Positions 9,354 to 18,039 of a stretch of 64,000 bases of DNA are shown here, one piece after another (positions within the stretch are counted from its first letter, which is position 1; every line of letters begins with the position of its first letter). The DNA comes from JARBAU01 sp040414675. Its GTDB lineage: Archaea > Thermoproteota > Nitrososphaeria > Nitrososphaerales > Nitrososphaeraceae. The notes beneath the pieces were generated by a model. It had not been told where the DNA came from. It was given only the letters and a program-made list of their open reading frames with translations, and searched no databases. Both the position numbers and the translations under genes were made by a program. The stretch is from NCBI GenBank assembly GCA_040414675.1, contig JBEDUN010000093.1, positions 62,001 through 126,000 on the forward strand. The letters run 5' to 3'.

Positions 9354-9671
9354 GTATCCGAGACGATAGTCAATTATAGCGAATCATAGTGTTATTAAAT
9401 AATAGAAGGTAGAAGTATGAAATTAGTTTAGACGTTACTGCTATCGGTATAGTTTTAGTGTGATCCGTCATATTAAATAAGAAAATGGAACAAAATGCTA
9501 ATCGTCGTCTAGGAAAGGTATGTCTAAACGACCTATTCTATGTACAGAGATTCGAATTCTAAAACTTCTACATTGCAATTTATTTTCGTTGTCGTTGGTA
9601 CCCCCTCAACACTGTGAAGAGACCGAGATGTGGTTGTATCTTGGCTCGAACCCAAGTTCTAGGCATACGAT
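9354..9671. other. intergenic region, no gene recognised
   Basis: No convincing reading frame was found; the longest frames lack family features. A short T-arm-like stem at 9640-9656 is isolated and not part of a tRNA that can be folded. Flanking genes are convergent, so this may simply hold two transcript ends. Confidence 0.4.
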
Positions 9672-10022
9672 TCACTTTTTACTTCTTCTGGGCTTCCCTT
9701 CTGTAGATGAGATCTGTTTGATCGACTTCTTGATTCTAGAAATCGTCGGGTAACTATAACCCATACGTCTGTAGCTTTGGATCATTGTTTTCCAATTTGC
9801 AAGTCTCCAAGCCGCCTGGTCGGGAGTCAATAGCAATGTCTCTCTCTTCACTTTGCTTTTCCTTCCAGGCATTAAATAACCTCCTGACTGAGCCTTCATT
9901 CGCTGGTAAGCGAACTTCAATCCAAATATTACCATATCGGTCGTAAGTGTACTGAGATAGAATCTAAGGTCCTTATCCTGGAGATCCGTCGCCCTGATCT
10001 TGTACGTCAGTTCCTTCAACAA
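9672..10022 (-). CDS. hypothetical protein (116 aa)
   Basis: No family recognised. The protein is basic, with helices rich in Arg, Lys, Gln and Trp (AAWRLANWKTMIQSYRRMGYS) and a strongly basic C-terminus, which could bind nucleic acid; this is a guess from composition. The start appears to be TTG at 10022, because the nearest ATG (10029) is out of frame. It lies downstream in orientation from bioF with about 150 bases between, so it may be cotranscribed with the biotin genes or stand alone. Confidence 0.5.
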   Translation of the reverse strand: MLKELTYKIRATDLQDKDLRFYLSTLTTDMVIFGLKFAYQRMKAQSGGYLMPGRKSKVKRETLLLTPDQAAWRLANWKTMIQSYRRMGYSYPTISRIKKSIKQISSTEGKPRRSKK

Positions 10023-10169
10023 AATACATTATGTTAAGAACAATTAAACCCTTTCTTTCTAAATTCGAGTTTTGAAAGATTTAATCGATGAATGATAAAA
10101 ACTAGATGCCCATGATTAAATTTTCGTCTGAATACAATCCAAATAAATTTATGATAAACACATACAATG

Positions 10170-11378
10170 CTAAATTATATTCATTTTTTGAGCAATCATT
10201 TCGATCTTCTCTAATGCGATTTTCAATTGCTTCATATGTAATGACGTGGTAATTGAAGCCCTCAATCTTGCCTTACCCAATGGAACAGTAGGGTATCGTA
10301 TTGATTGAATAAAAATACCCTCTGAAAGAAGCAGCTTTGAGAACTCGGTCGTTTTTTTCTCATCACCTACGGCGAGTGGAACAATCTGACTTCGGGGTTC
10401 AGATTCAGATCTTACATTGCCAAAGCCCAATCTGTCTACTTTGGAAGAAAAGAAGGTAATGCTTTTCATTAGCTGTTTTTGTAGGTCGCCTTGTTCTGCT
10501 ATTGGGATAGCCGCTAATGCAGCCGAACATAAATGTGAAGGTAAGGCAGTAGAATAAATGAATGATCTAGATCTATTTATCAAGAACTCTATAACTTGTC
10601 TAGAGGCAGATACATACCCTCCAAAACAGCCTAGAGCCTTACTTAAGCTGCTAATATGGACATCTATTGAATTTATGCCTTCCAAGGCCAGTTTCCCTCT
10701 ATCATTGTAAATGAAGTCGCCATGTGAGTCATCGACTACTGTTATAGCATCGTGATGACGTGCAATATCGTGAATCCCTCTTAGGTCGGAACGATCGCCA
10801 TCCATACTGAAAATCGTCTCAGTGACGAGGATTTTTCTATCCGAAGTGCTCTCACGAATAAGCTGGTGAAGATGGTCCAAATCGTTATGTCTATAAATTA
10901 CGATTCGTGCTCCACTAAGCCTACAGCTGTCTATTATGCTAGCATGATTGTACTCATCGCTGTATATTGTAGTTGATTTATTGGCTAAGGTTGATATGAC
11001 ACCGAGGTTTGCCATGTAACCGCTTGGATAGATTAATGCTCTGTCAGACTTACGATGATCTGCCAGTTTATTCTCCAACTGATCCAACTCATCACTATTT
11101 CCTGCGATTAACCTGGAACTACACTGTGATATTTGACATAGATTGTTGATGGTAGCCTTTAACACCGCTTTATTTCTAGACAGACCAAGATAATCATTGG
11201 ACGATAAGTTAATCGACCCCAAAGAGCCGTTTACATTGATTGTTGAATGTTTGTCGCTACTGACTACGTTAAGTTTACGATAAAGGCTTGCCTTATTTAT
11301 ACGACATAATTCTTCCGTCACAAAACTGAATCTGTCGTTTTTAGACTTAATTTCAAACTGTCTATGTGGTAAGACCAA
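10170..11378 (-). CDS. bioF: 8-amino-7-oxononanoate synthase
   Basis: PLP enzyme joining pimeloyl thioester with alanine to give 8-amino-7-oxononanoate (KAPA). NHASIIDSCRLSG (near residue 146), VDDSHGDF (near 215) and the PLP lysine in SLSKALGCFGGY (near 241) are the signature of the alpha-oxoamine synthase family. Sequence alone cannot fully separate this from glycine C-acetyltransferase, but the gene overlaps bioB and bioA and bioD are next door, which settles the assignment. It begins 17 bases inside the end of bioB, so translation is probably coupled. Length 402 is normal. Confidence 0.9.
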   Translation of the reverse strand: MVLPHRQFEIKSKNDRFSFVTEELCRINKASLYRKLNVVSSDKHSTINVNGSLGSINLSSNDYLGLSRNKAVLKATINNLCQISQCSSRLIAGNSDELDQLENKLADHRKSDRALIYPSGYMANLGVISTLANKSTTIYSDEYNHASIIDSCRLSGARIVIYRHNDLDHLHQLIRESTSDRKILVTETIFSMDGDRSDLRGIHDIARHHDAITVVDDSHGDFIYNDRGKLALEGINSIDVHISSLSKALGCFGGYVSASRQVIEFLINRSRSFIYSTALPSHLCSAALAAIPIAEQGDLQKQLMKSITFFSSKVDRLGFGNVRSESEPRSQIVPLAVGDEKKTTEFSKLLLSEGIFIQSIRYPTVPLGKARLRASITTSLHMKQLKIALEKIEMIAQKMNII

Positions 11379-12339
11379 TCTGCTTGATCATTGCAGTATC
11401 TTTCTCCGCAGTATTGCCACCCACAGTCAAGTACCCGCCGGTGATAATTCCATTTGCTCCTGATTTTAATGCAGTCTTATCGTCATCTTTGAGATTGAGT
11501 TCTCTTCCACCTGCTATTTTTATTATGCCTCTTGGGATAATGAATCGCCATACTGCAATAGTCCGGATAGCATCCATTGGATCAATTTTTTGCTGCATTG
11601 CTAATGGAGTACCTGTCCTACCCATCAAAATGTTAAGCGGAATTTCGTCTGGTTCCAGGGACTTTATGGAAAATGCAAGTTCTAGTCGTTGCTTCACGTC
11701 TTCACCCATGCCTATAATACCGCCGCAACATAACTCTAGTCCTTCCTCTTTTACCACTTTGGCAGTACTGAACCTGTCACCGAAGTCATGAGTTTTGCAA
11801 ATACTGGAAAAATAGCTTTCAGAAGTTTCAAGATTATGGTTATATCTCTTCACCCCAATTGTTTTCAGTCTTCTTGCCTGTTCTCTTGAAATAGATCCTA
11901 AAGATGCATTAACATCTATATTTAGTGTATTTTTAATTTCAGTGATCATTTCACAAATAAGATCGAAGTCTCTGTCTGGTGGAGATTTATATGCACAAAC
12001 AAGACAAAAGCTTTTTGACCCAGATTCCTGCGCAAGTTTTGCTCGTTCTAAGACGACCTCTCTGGGTAACAGAGGATATACCTTGATTCCAGTTTCTTTG
12101 TAATGCGATGATTGTGAACAAAAATGGCAATCCTCAGGACAATTTCCAGATTTTGCATTAATCAAGCTTTCTACATCGACTCGATTACCATTAAACGTTC
12201 GTGTAATAGTATCCGCACATTTAGTCAAAGTATCTAAATTAGTAGTTTCTACTAAACGCTCAGCTTCAACAAAGTTCAAGTCGGAACCAGAAATGACCTT
12301 TTCCATCATTTCATGAATGAACGCGGACTCACTATCCAT
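11362..12339 (-). CDS. bioB: biotin synthase
   Basis: Radical SAM enzyme that inserts sulfur into dethiobiotin. The CPEDCHFC motif near residue 65 holds the three cysteines of the SAM-binding 4Fe-4S cluster, and the surrounding AKSGNCPEDCHFCSQSS is diagnostic of BioB. Further cysteines at CLVCAYKS and the NHNLETSE motif match the second cluster site and the substrate pocket. Length 325 is typical. ATG 12339 lies 25-35 bases below a TATA box, so the mRNA is probably leaderless. It is the first gene of a bioB-bioF unit with a 17-base overlap. Confidence 0.95.
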   Translation of the reverse strand: MDSESAFIHEMMEKVISGSDLNFVEAERLVETTNLDTLTKCADTITRTFNGNRVDVESLINAKSGNCPEDCHFCSQSSHYKETGIKVYPLLPREVVLERAKLAQESGSKSFCLVCAYKSPPDRDFDLICEMITEIKNTLNIDVNASLGSISREQARRLKTIGVKRYNHNLETSESYFSSICKTHDFGDRFSTAKVVKEEGLELCCGGIIGMGEDVKQRLELAFSIKSLEPDEIPLNILMGRTGTPLAMQQKIDPMDAIRTIAVWRFIIPRGIIKIAGGRELNLKDDDKTALKSGANGIITGGYLTVGGNTAEKDTAMIKQIGLTT

Positions 12340-12364
12340 TTTCTTGATACAGGATCACCGTGGG

Positions 12365-12375
12365 ATATATAATTA
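12365..12375 (-). promoter_or_regulatory. TATA box of bioB
   Basis: TAATTATATATC on the coding strand sits 26-36 bases upstream of the bioB ATG, the distance expected if transcription begins at the start codon. Confidence 0.5.
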
Positions 12376-12409
12376 TCTGCCGCACCGATGACATATAATA
12401 CAAATTTCG

Positions 12410-12441
12410 GTTTAGACTAGTAAAGACTGACTAATCTAGAC
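12410..12441. repeat. imperfect inverted repeat upstream of bioB, candidate operator
   Basis: Left arm GTTTAGACTAGT (12410-12421) and right arm ACTAATCTAGAC (12430-12441) are complementary at 10 of 12 positions with an 8-base spacer. It lies about 70-100 bases upstream of the bioB start and 35 bases beyond its TATA box. A regulator binding here is inference; the site differs from the bacterial BirA operator, and the local BirA has no DNA-binding domain. Confidence 0.35.
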
Positions 12442-12819
12442 GGTCAGATTTTTAATAAGTGGCAATCCTCACATATGGTCCATATTGCAAATACTCTTTT
12501 GTCAAGGCACTAAACAGCCCAAACAAGTATGGGATTTGCGATTTTTCATAGATAGAAAGCTTGGTTTCTACACCTATTAATGATGAATTTTTCATATGTA
12601 GGATTTATTAATCGGAACTTCAGCAAAAACGATTTTCGGCGATCCCAGCTACTGGCTTGTCAGTCTAAATAAGGACCCATTTGTATACGGTATAAATTGT
12701 AGTACCATTTTTAAACGCAGTTGTACTGTGTATAAATTTATTTATTGACCCCTTTTTGAACAGTGAATCATAACAGTTTGACTTTTGAATTATTATGGAT
12801 CCATTTCTAACCTATTACA

Positions 12820-13455
12820 ATGAACTTTGCTGTGGGATATGTCCGAGTGAGCACTGGTGAGCAAACAGTACTTAATCAGCGGATAGCAATTGATAAATGG
12901 GCATCGGAGAAGGGATTTCATGTTATCTATTATTTTGAGGATTCGGCTATTAGTGGGAAGATCCCTGCTACGCAAAGAAATGCATTTAATGATTTGCTAG
13001 AATTTTTGATACAGGAAAAGGTCGATGCAGTATTGGTTTATGAACTATCGAGGGTAGGAAGAACATTTTGGGATACGCTTGATGCTATCAAGGCCATAGA
13101 GCAATATGCTCCTTTGATGTCTTGTTCTCCTAGAGAAACTTTCCTTCAGTCTACTGAGGCGAGTGTTAGAAAGTTAATGCTGGGAATACTTACTTGGGTT
13201 GCAGAAAGAGAAAGAGAAATGTTGGTACAAAGAACTAAGGATGGAATGACCAGGGCAAAAAACTCTGGAAAGCGTATAGGTAGACCAGCAAAGAATCTGG
13301 ACAAAGATAATCTAATAAAACTATTGGCAAATCAACTGCCTCGAAGTGAAATAGCCAAAAATCTCGGAGTATGCAAGGCTACTCTGTACAAAGAACTTCG
13401 CAAGCACGAGTTCGACAAACCTATACAAATTTCTCAATCTTATTCACAAGATTAA
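12820..13455 (+). CDS. small serine recombinase (resolvase/invertase family)
   Basis: Site-specific DNA recombinase of 211 residues. The N-terminal catalytic domain starts GYVRVSTGEQ, with Ser11 as the nucleophile; ELSRVGRTFWD carries the conserved arginines and a VAEREREM segment begins the long dimerisation helix. A Hin-like helix-turn-helix follows (about 160-200: GRPAKN...RSEIAKNLGVCKATLY). No transposase, TnpB or integrase partner is adjacent, so it is not an IS607-type element. It lies between bioB and bioA, and its last 11 codons overlap the end of the convergent bioA by 35 bases. It appears intact. Confidence 0.88.
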   Translation: MNFAVGYVRVSTGEQTVLNQRIAIDKWASEKGFHVIYYFEDSAISGKIPATQRNAFNDLLEFLIQEKVDAVLVYELSRVGRTFWDTLDAIKAIEQYAPLMSCSPRETFLQSTEASVRKLMLGILTWVAEREREMLVQRTKDGMTRAKNSGKRIGRPAKNLDKDNLIKLLANQLPRSEIAKNLGVCKATLYKELRKHEFDKPIQISQSYSQD

Positions 13456-14755
13456 AAATAACATCAAGCAATAGCTTTAAGTCTTTCTTAGGTAATGCCA
13501 GTGGAGGTATTATAACTAGTGTATTTCCGAGTGATCGCAAAAATACTCCACTTTCAAGCGCCTCTTTGGCAATATATGAATTGGTCGTTGTTCCGTCTCT
13601 TAATCTAAGTAGTGGCTTCTTTGCCTTGTATAGATCAATGCCGCCTAATAAGCCCTTTAACCTTAGGTTTTTGGCAATAGAGGACGAATAGATCTCTTGC
13701 AGCCTTTGGTTTACATATGCGCTATTCTCCCTAATCTTGTTTACCAATCCATATTTTTTATACATTTGTATATTTGCCATTGCTGCCGCGCATCCAATAG
13801 GATGACCGGTAAAGGTATGACCGTGATAGAATTGCTTATTTTGGTTGGGCTCTCCCAAAAATGCTTTAAAAATAGTACGCGTTGTAAGTGTGACTGCCAA
13901 AGGAGAATATCCCCCAGTTAATGCTTTGCCCAGACAAACTATATCTGGATGGGTCTCTTGTTCCACATATTCAAACATATTTCCAAGCCTTCCAAAGCCA
14001 GTGGCAATTTCATCGAGTATAAGCAATACATCATATTTTCTGCACAACTCACCAATTTTTTTCTGATATTTTTTAGGAAAAATCGAAACACCTCCGGCTA
14101 TTTGGGCACCACTTTCCATCACTAGTGCGCACGACTCAGAAGAATTCTTTGCCAAAATGGATTCCGTTCTTTCAAGACAGAGATTTTCGTAGTCCTGAGT
14201 ATCAACCTGAGAGAATTTGGAAACAGGACATGGAATCTTAATTGCCTCACGAAGTAAAGGTAGATATGGAGCAAAATATCTAGGTAGATAGCCCAGGCTC
14301 ATCGCACCTATTGTATCTCCATGATATCCATTCTCCATTGAAATAAATTTGGTTTTCCTCTTTTTGCCTTTGTTTTTCCAGTATTGTATAGCCATTTTCA
14401 TTGCAACTTCAATAGCCGTTGATCCATTGTCTGAAAAGAATACATGACCCATCCCTTTCGCTAAACAAATTAACATTTCGGATAGTTGAGTTGAAGGAGC
14501 ATTAGCTAGCCCAAATAACGTTGAATGTTGAATCGTTTGAATCTGTCTAATCATAGCTTCTGATATCTCATTCTCCCCGTGTCCCCAGACATTACACCAC
14601 ATGCTTGCAATACCATCGAGAAACTTGTTGCCGTGTTCGTCGATTAGGTAGAATCCTTTGCCTCGAACGATTACTGGTGAATTTGAATGACTCCACCCTT
14701 GCATCTGAGTGAATGGGTGCCAGACATATTTTTTATCAATTGGCAGTAGATTCAA
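13421..14755 (-). CDS. bioA: adenosylmethionine-8-amino-7-oxononanoate aminotransferase
   Basis: Class III PLP aminotransferase that converts KAPA to 7,8-diaminononanoate with S-adenosylmethionine as amino donor. WHPFTQM at the N-terminus is characteristic of BioA. GYHGDTIGAMSLG follows near 145, LILDEIATGFGRLG near 245 binds PLP, and the PLP lysine lies in CLGKALTGGY near 270. HGHTFTGHPIGCAAA is intact. Length 444 fits. It is divergent from bioD with only 40 bases between the start codons, so the two promoters must overlap. Its 3' end overlaps the recombinase gene. Confidence 0.93.
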   Translation of the reverse strand: MNLLPIDKKYVWHPFTQMQGWSHSNSPVIVRGKGFYLIDEHGNKFLDGIASMWCNVWGHGENEISEAMIRQIQTIQHSTLFGLANAPSTQLSEMLICLAKGMGHVFFSDNGSTAIEVAMKMAIQYWKNKGKKRKTKFISMENGYHGDTIGAMSLGYLPRYFAPYLPLLREAIKIPCPVSKFSQVDTQDYENLCLERTESILAKNSSESCALVMESGAQIAGGVSIFPKKYQKKIGELCRKYDVLLILDEIATGFGRLGNMFEYVEQETHPDIVCLGKALTGGYSPLAVTLTTRTIFKAFLGEPNQNKQFYHGHTFTGHPIGCAAAMANIQMYKKYGLVNKIRENSAYVNQRLQEIYSSSIAKNLRLKGLLGGIDLYKAKKPLLRLRDGTTTNSYIAKEALESGVFLRSLGNTLVIIPPLALPKKDLKLLLDVIFNLVNKIEKFV

Positions 14756-14795
14756 TTAAATTAAAAAGATCACTACATCTATTATTACTATTCTA

Positions 14796-15497
14796 ATGCG
14801 AGGGCTATTTGTAACCGGGACTGATACGGGTATAGGTAAAACCACTATCTGCACAGGGTTGCTTCAAATCTTACACAGTAAAAAGATCGATGTCGGAGCG
14901 ATGAAGCCTTTTGCCTCAGCTGAAAGAATCTTCTCTAGCAAGTTCCGATCGGAAGATAGCTACAAATTGGCATTGGCTACAGGCAATGGTATTTGCGACA
15001 AACAGATAAATCCATTTTTTTACAAGGTCCCAACATCGCCTTTTATTGCTTCCAGAATAACCCATCAAAAATTACCTAGTCTGAACCGTGCAATATCAAA
15101 AGTGTTGGAGGAATCCCGACGACATCAATATATGATTATCGAAGGGATGGGGGGGATTATGGTTCCGATATCTCGAGAGTACACGCTAGCAGTGTTTGCA
15201 AAGAAACTCGGACTACCGGTGGTAGTTGTAGCTAGTGCTAAATTGGGCACTTTGAACCACATATTGCTAACACTAAAAGTATGTTCGAGTTATCGCCTAG
15301 ATGTTGCAGCGATCATTATTAACAGGATGCCTAGAAAACCGGAAAAGTCTCAAAGCCTCCTAGTGAGTACCGTTCGCATGCTAACTGGAATCAAAGAAAC
15401 ATTTTCCATTCCTGAATCAAATAGTCCACCTGATCCCAAATCTATAGGTTTTATGCTCAATAAAAAATGGAAGATGCTGAATTCCTTTAGAACCTGA
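14796..15497 (+). CDS. bioD: dethiobiotin synthetase
   Basis: ATP-dependent closure of the ureido ring: converts 7,8-diaminononanoate and CO2 to dethiobiotin. FVTGTDTGIGKTT at residues 5-17 is the P-loop with the BioD-specific TDTxVGKT-like sequence. MKPFAS near 37 and EGMGGIMVPIS near 113 match the substrate-binding and second-metal regions. Length 233 is typical. Together with bioB, bioF and bioA it completes the late biotin pathway; no gene for making the pimeloyl precursor is present in the window. Confidence 0.92.
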   Translation: MRGLFVTGTDTGIGKTTICTGLLQILHSKKIDVGAMKPFASAERIFSSKFRSEDSYKLALATGNGICDKQINPFFYKVPTSPFIASRITHQKLPSLNRAISKVLEESRRHQYMIIEGMGGIMVPISREYTLAVFAKKLGLPVVVVASAKLGTLNHILLTLKVCSSYRLDVAAIIINRMPRKPEKSQSLLVSTVRMLTGIKETFSIPESNSPPDPKSIGFMLNKKWKMLNSFRT

Positions 15498-15758
15498 CAT
15501 TGTTTGATGTTTAACCTAGACAAGTGTAATATTAAATGCAATTAAAGGTTTAGAATAGCACCACGCCATTTAACACTGAATCACTCCAAATAGATTTGTA
15601 AAGTTACTTTCAATATGGTCTGCACATAAGCCAATATTACAAGAAGATCAATTGTAGTAAGTTCAATAATTTGATTCCGATTATTCATTACTGTAGGTAA
15701 TGAAAAATAAATGTTAAGTATAATTAAAATAGATTTATAAAATATCATTGTGAATTAA

Positions 15759-16196
15759 TTGATAATGTTGATGGTAAAGATCGGTACTGGTTTGTTGCTA
15801 GTCTCACTGGCATTGCTTATTATTTATGGAGCTGACGTTGTCGTGGCCATGTCCAAGACCGGTCAGGAAGGGAGTCAAAACTCTAGAGGCTTTCTACCAT
15901 TCAGTGAAGCATTACGGGGTATAGCATTTGGAGGCACAGCAGTTGTTATGTCCATTATTGCATTTATTATTACTAGAAAAGCTCCATCTCGCAACGTAGT
16001 TATATTGTTAATCGTAAATGGTGGGATAATTCTCGCAGGCATGTTTTCCATTATGGCTCAGGCTGCTCCAACCGCGAATTCAGCCAGAACTATTGGATCG
16101 ACGATCTTGATGGGTATACTGCTTATCGCCTTGGGTATTGTAAAGTCATTCTATGACAAGAGGCATATCGCACAGAGGAACGAATATCTCCGATAG
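15759..16196 (+). CDS. four-helix membrane protein of unknown function
   Basis: A 145-residue protein with four predicted membrane segments (about 5-26, 53-70, 79-99 and 112-130) and short charged loops. No catalytic motif is visible. Its second half resembles the membrane protein at 44903-45349: both have an FxxTR turn after helix 2 and a V-rich helix 3 ending in a GM.S or GIMS motif, so the two are probably distant paralogues. Possible starts are ATG 15765 and the slightly earlier TTG. It stands apart from its neighbours. Confidence 0.65.
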   Translation: MIMLMVKIGTGLLLVSLALLIIYGADVVVAMSKTGQEGSQNSRGFLPFSEALRGIAFGGTAVVMSIIAFIITRKAPSRNVVILLIVNGGIILAGMFSIMAQAAPTANSARTIGSTILMGILLIALGIVKSFYDKRHIAQRNEYLR

Positions 16197-16314
16197 TGTC
16201 AACTACTACATGAAATCACTGTTTAATATGAATGTCGAGGGGTAGTAGACACTTATCGAATACTTGATTCGAAAGGATATTTTACAAACTCGCCGGTTTA
16301 GTGTCGATACAAGT

Positions 16315-16325
16315 CCTTATATGTA
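16315..16325 (+). promoter_or_regulatory. TATA box of the nucleotidyltransferase operon
   Basis: CCTTATATGTAA lies 28-38 bases before the ATG at 16353, matching archaeal TATA spacing for a short leader ahead of the five-gene run to 19.9 kb. Confidence 0.45.
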
Positions 16326-16352
16326 ATATTGCAAAAACCCCAATATATCTTA

Positions 16353-17048
16353 ATGAAGGCAGTGATATTGGCGGGTGGCCTAGGTAAGAGGCTACGCCCC
16401 CTGACAGATGACAAGCCAAAACCAATGATCGAGGTGCTTAACGTGCCTATTATTGAATGGCAGCTAAGGTGGTTTAGAAAATATTCCATCAACGAAATTG
16501 TAATTTGTGTTGGTTATCTTAAGGAACATGTGATAGACTATATTGGAAGTGGCGCAAAATTTGGAGTAAAGGTAGGATATGCGGTAGAAGAAGAACCTCT
16601 CGGAACTGGTGGGGCACTAAAGAACGCTGAGAGTCTGTTAGGAGCTGGTTTGAAGGATGGTTTCTTTATGGTAAATGGAGACATATTGACAGATCTAAAT
16701 CCTGTGGATCTTAAAACTGTAGATTTGCCCTCATTGGCACTTGTTCCACTTCGTAGTCCATATGGTGTGGTAGAGGTCGATAGCAATTCTTACGTCAAGG
16801 GATTTGTCGAGAAGCCTCAAATACTTGACAGATGGGTTAATGCTGGGGTCTATTATTTAACTAGAGAGGTGTTTGATTTTTTGCCAGATTCTGGGAATAT
16901 CGAGACAACTGCATTACCTCTAATGGCAAAGAAAGGTAAACTCAAGGCTAGAACGTTCAAATCATCTTTTTGGAGATCTATTGATTCACATAAAGATATC
17001 GAAGAAGCATCCAAGGAAATAAGACTAGCTTTTGATGAAAAATTTTAA
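16353..17048 (+). CDS. sugar-phosphate nucleotidyltransferase
   Basis: Transfers a nucleotide to a sugar 1-phosphate to make an NDP-sugar. The N-terminal MKAVILAGGLGKRLRPLT and KPKPMIEV are the nucleotide-binding signature, GTGGALKNAE and NGDIL (near 105) bind base and metal, and VEKP follows. At 231 residues it has the Rossmann nucleotidyltransferase core but no left-handed beta-helix acyltransferase domain. Mannose-1-phosphate guanylyl- or glucose-1-phosphate thymidylyl-transferase activities are both possible. The ATG at 16353 is chosen because the motif begins there. Its end overlaps the next gene by 14 bases. Confidence 0.85.
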   Translation: MKAVILAGGLGKRLRPLTDDKPKPMIEVLNVPIIEWQLRWFRKYSINEIVICVGYLKEHVIDYIGSGAKFGVKVGYAVEEEPLGTGGALKNAESLLGAGLKDGFFMVNGDILTDLNPVDLKTVDLPSLALVPLRSPYGVVEVDSNSYVKGFVEKPQILDRWVNAGVYYLTREVFDFLPDSGNIETTALPLMAKKGKLKARTFKSSFWRSIDSHKDIEEASKEIRLAFDEKF

Positions 17049-18039
17049 AATTGGATTTAGTTTAGGACCACTACTTTCTTTAGATGAAGTGTTAGCGATT
17101 GCTAAACTTGCAGACCAGTCAGGCCTTGTTGACTCTATTTGGGTTCCTGAGTCTTGGGGCAGGGATACTTTTTCTACACTAGCCGCCATATCTCAGATCA
17201 CTCGTAACGTAAGACTAGGGAGTTCGATTGTGAATATTTATTCCAGAACTCCAGCCACGGTTGCAATGGGCGCGGTCACACTAGATAACCTTTCAAATAT
17301 GAGAACAATTCTAGGCATTGGAACGAGCACCCCAGAACTCATCTCAGGTTGGCACGGATTAGAATTTAATGAGCCACTGGAGAGGACAAGAGAATTCATA
17401 GAATGCCTTCGAATTATCTTTGGAGGTCGAAGAGTAAATTATAAAGGTAATCATTTTAAGATAACTGATTTTAGAATATTGGAACCGTTGGCGAGATATA
17501 CTTTACCTATCTATCTAGGTGCAGTCAATCAAAAGATGGTTAATCTTGCATACAACTTTGCTGATGGAGTTATTTTTTATCTGAGACCTTTAGAGGAACT
17601 GAGAATGACAGTTTCAAAACTTAAGTCACAGAATAGAAGCAACTCAAGTAAGCACGAATTCGAGATCGCTTGTTCAATAATTTGTGCCATCTCGAGTAAA
17701 GATCCCGAAAAAGCCCGCGAGCGTGCATCTAAGACTTTAGCTTATTATATATCTACTGGCAGGTACTATAACAAATTCTTGACCAAGCAAGGCTTTGAGA
17801 CTGAGGTGATTTTAATCACAGATAGTTACAAAAATGGTGGCCTCAAGTCAGCAGCTGAGGCTATAACTGAAAAGCTATTGAACACACTAACTATATCAGG
17901 AAGTATTGACGATTGTTTGAGTGCTTTTGAAAGATTCTTATCTACAGGGATTACCCTACCGATTATACAGATAAATCCGGTGGATGATTCAATATCGTCG
18001 TTTAAGGAGATGCTATCTACATTTAAATGCAAAGGGTAG
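17035..18039 (+). CDS. LLM-class flavin/F420-dependent oxidoreductase
   Basis: TIM-barrel oxidoreductase of the luciferase-like monooxygenase superfamily, related to F420-dependent methylene-tetrahydromethanopterin reductase. Visible family features are FKIGFSLGP at the N-terminus, SIWVPESWGRD near 40, VRLGSSIVNIYSRTPATVAM near 64 and ILGIGTSTPE near 97. The physiological substrate cannot be read from sequence. The ATG at 17035 is preferred over the TTG at 17032. It overlaps the preceding nucleotidyltransferase by 14 bases and the following thiolase by 13 bases, so it is a middle gene of a tight operon. Confidence 0.85.
   Translation: MKNFKIGFSLGPLLSLDEVLAIAKLADQSGLVDSIWVPESWGRDTFSTLAAISQITRNVRLGSSIVNIYSRTPATVAMGAVTLDNLSNMRTILGIGTSTPELISGWHGLEFNEPLERTREFIECLRIIFGGRRVNYKGNHFKITDFRILEPLARYTLPIYLGAVNQKMVNLAYNFADGVIFYLRPLEELRMTVSKLKSQNRSNSSKHEFEIACSIICAISSKDPEKARERASKTLAYYISTGRYYNKFLTKQGFETEVILITDSYKNGGLKSAAEAITEKLLNTLTISGSIDDCLSAFERFLSTGITLPIIQINPVDDSISSFKEMLSTFKCKG

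Larger units (their letters stand above)
12340..12819. other. 480-base intergenic region between bioB and the recombinase
   Basis: Holds the bioB promoter, an imperfect inverted repeat (12410-12441) and AT-rich stretches such as GTATAAATTT near 12730 that may be the recombinase promoter about 90 bases before its ATG. A weak 6-bp dyad TAGAAA/TTTCTA lies at 12553-12570. No coding frame or RNA gene was recognised. It may include the recombination site of the neighbouring recombinase, but none could be pinned down. Confidence 0.4.

Noticed and set aside
9640..9656. T-arm-like stem CTTGG-...-CCAAG
   Set aside because: No acceptor, D or anticodon arms can be found around it, so it is not a tRNA or a clear remnant.
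9520..9753. 77-codon open frame
   Set aside because: Overlaps the better-supported gene at 9672-10022 on the other strand and shows no family features.
12820..13455. Serine recombinase as an IS607-type element
   Set aside because: The HTH is C-terminal and no TnpB-like gene follows, unlike IS607; no terminal inverted repeats were found.
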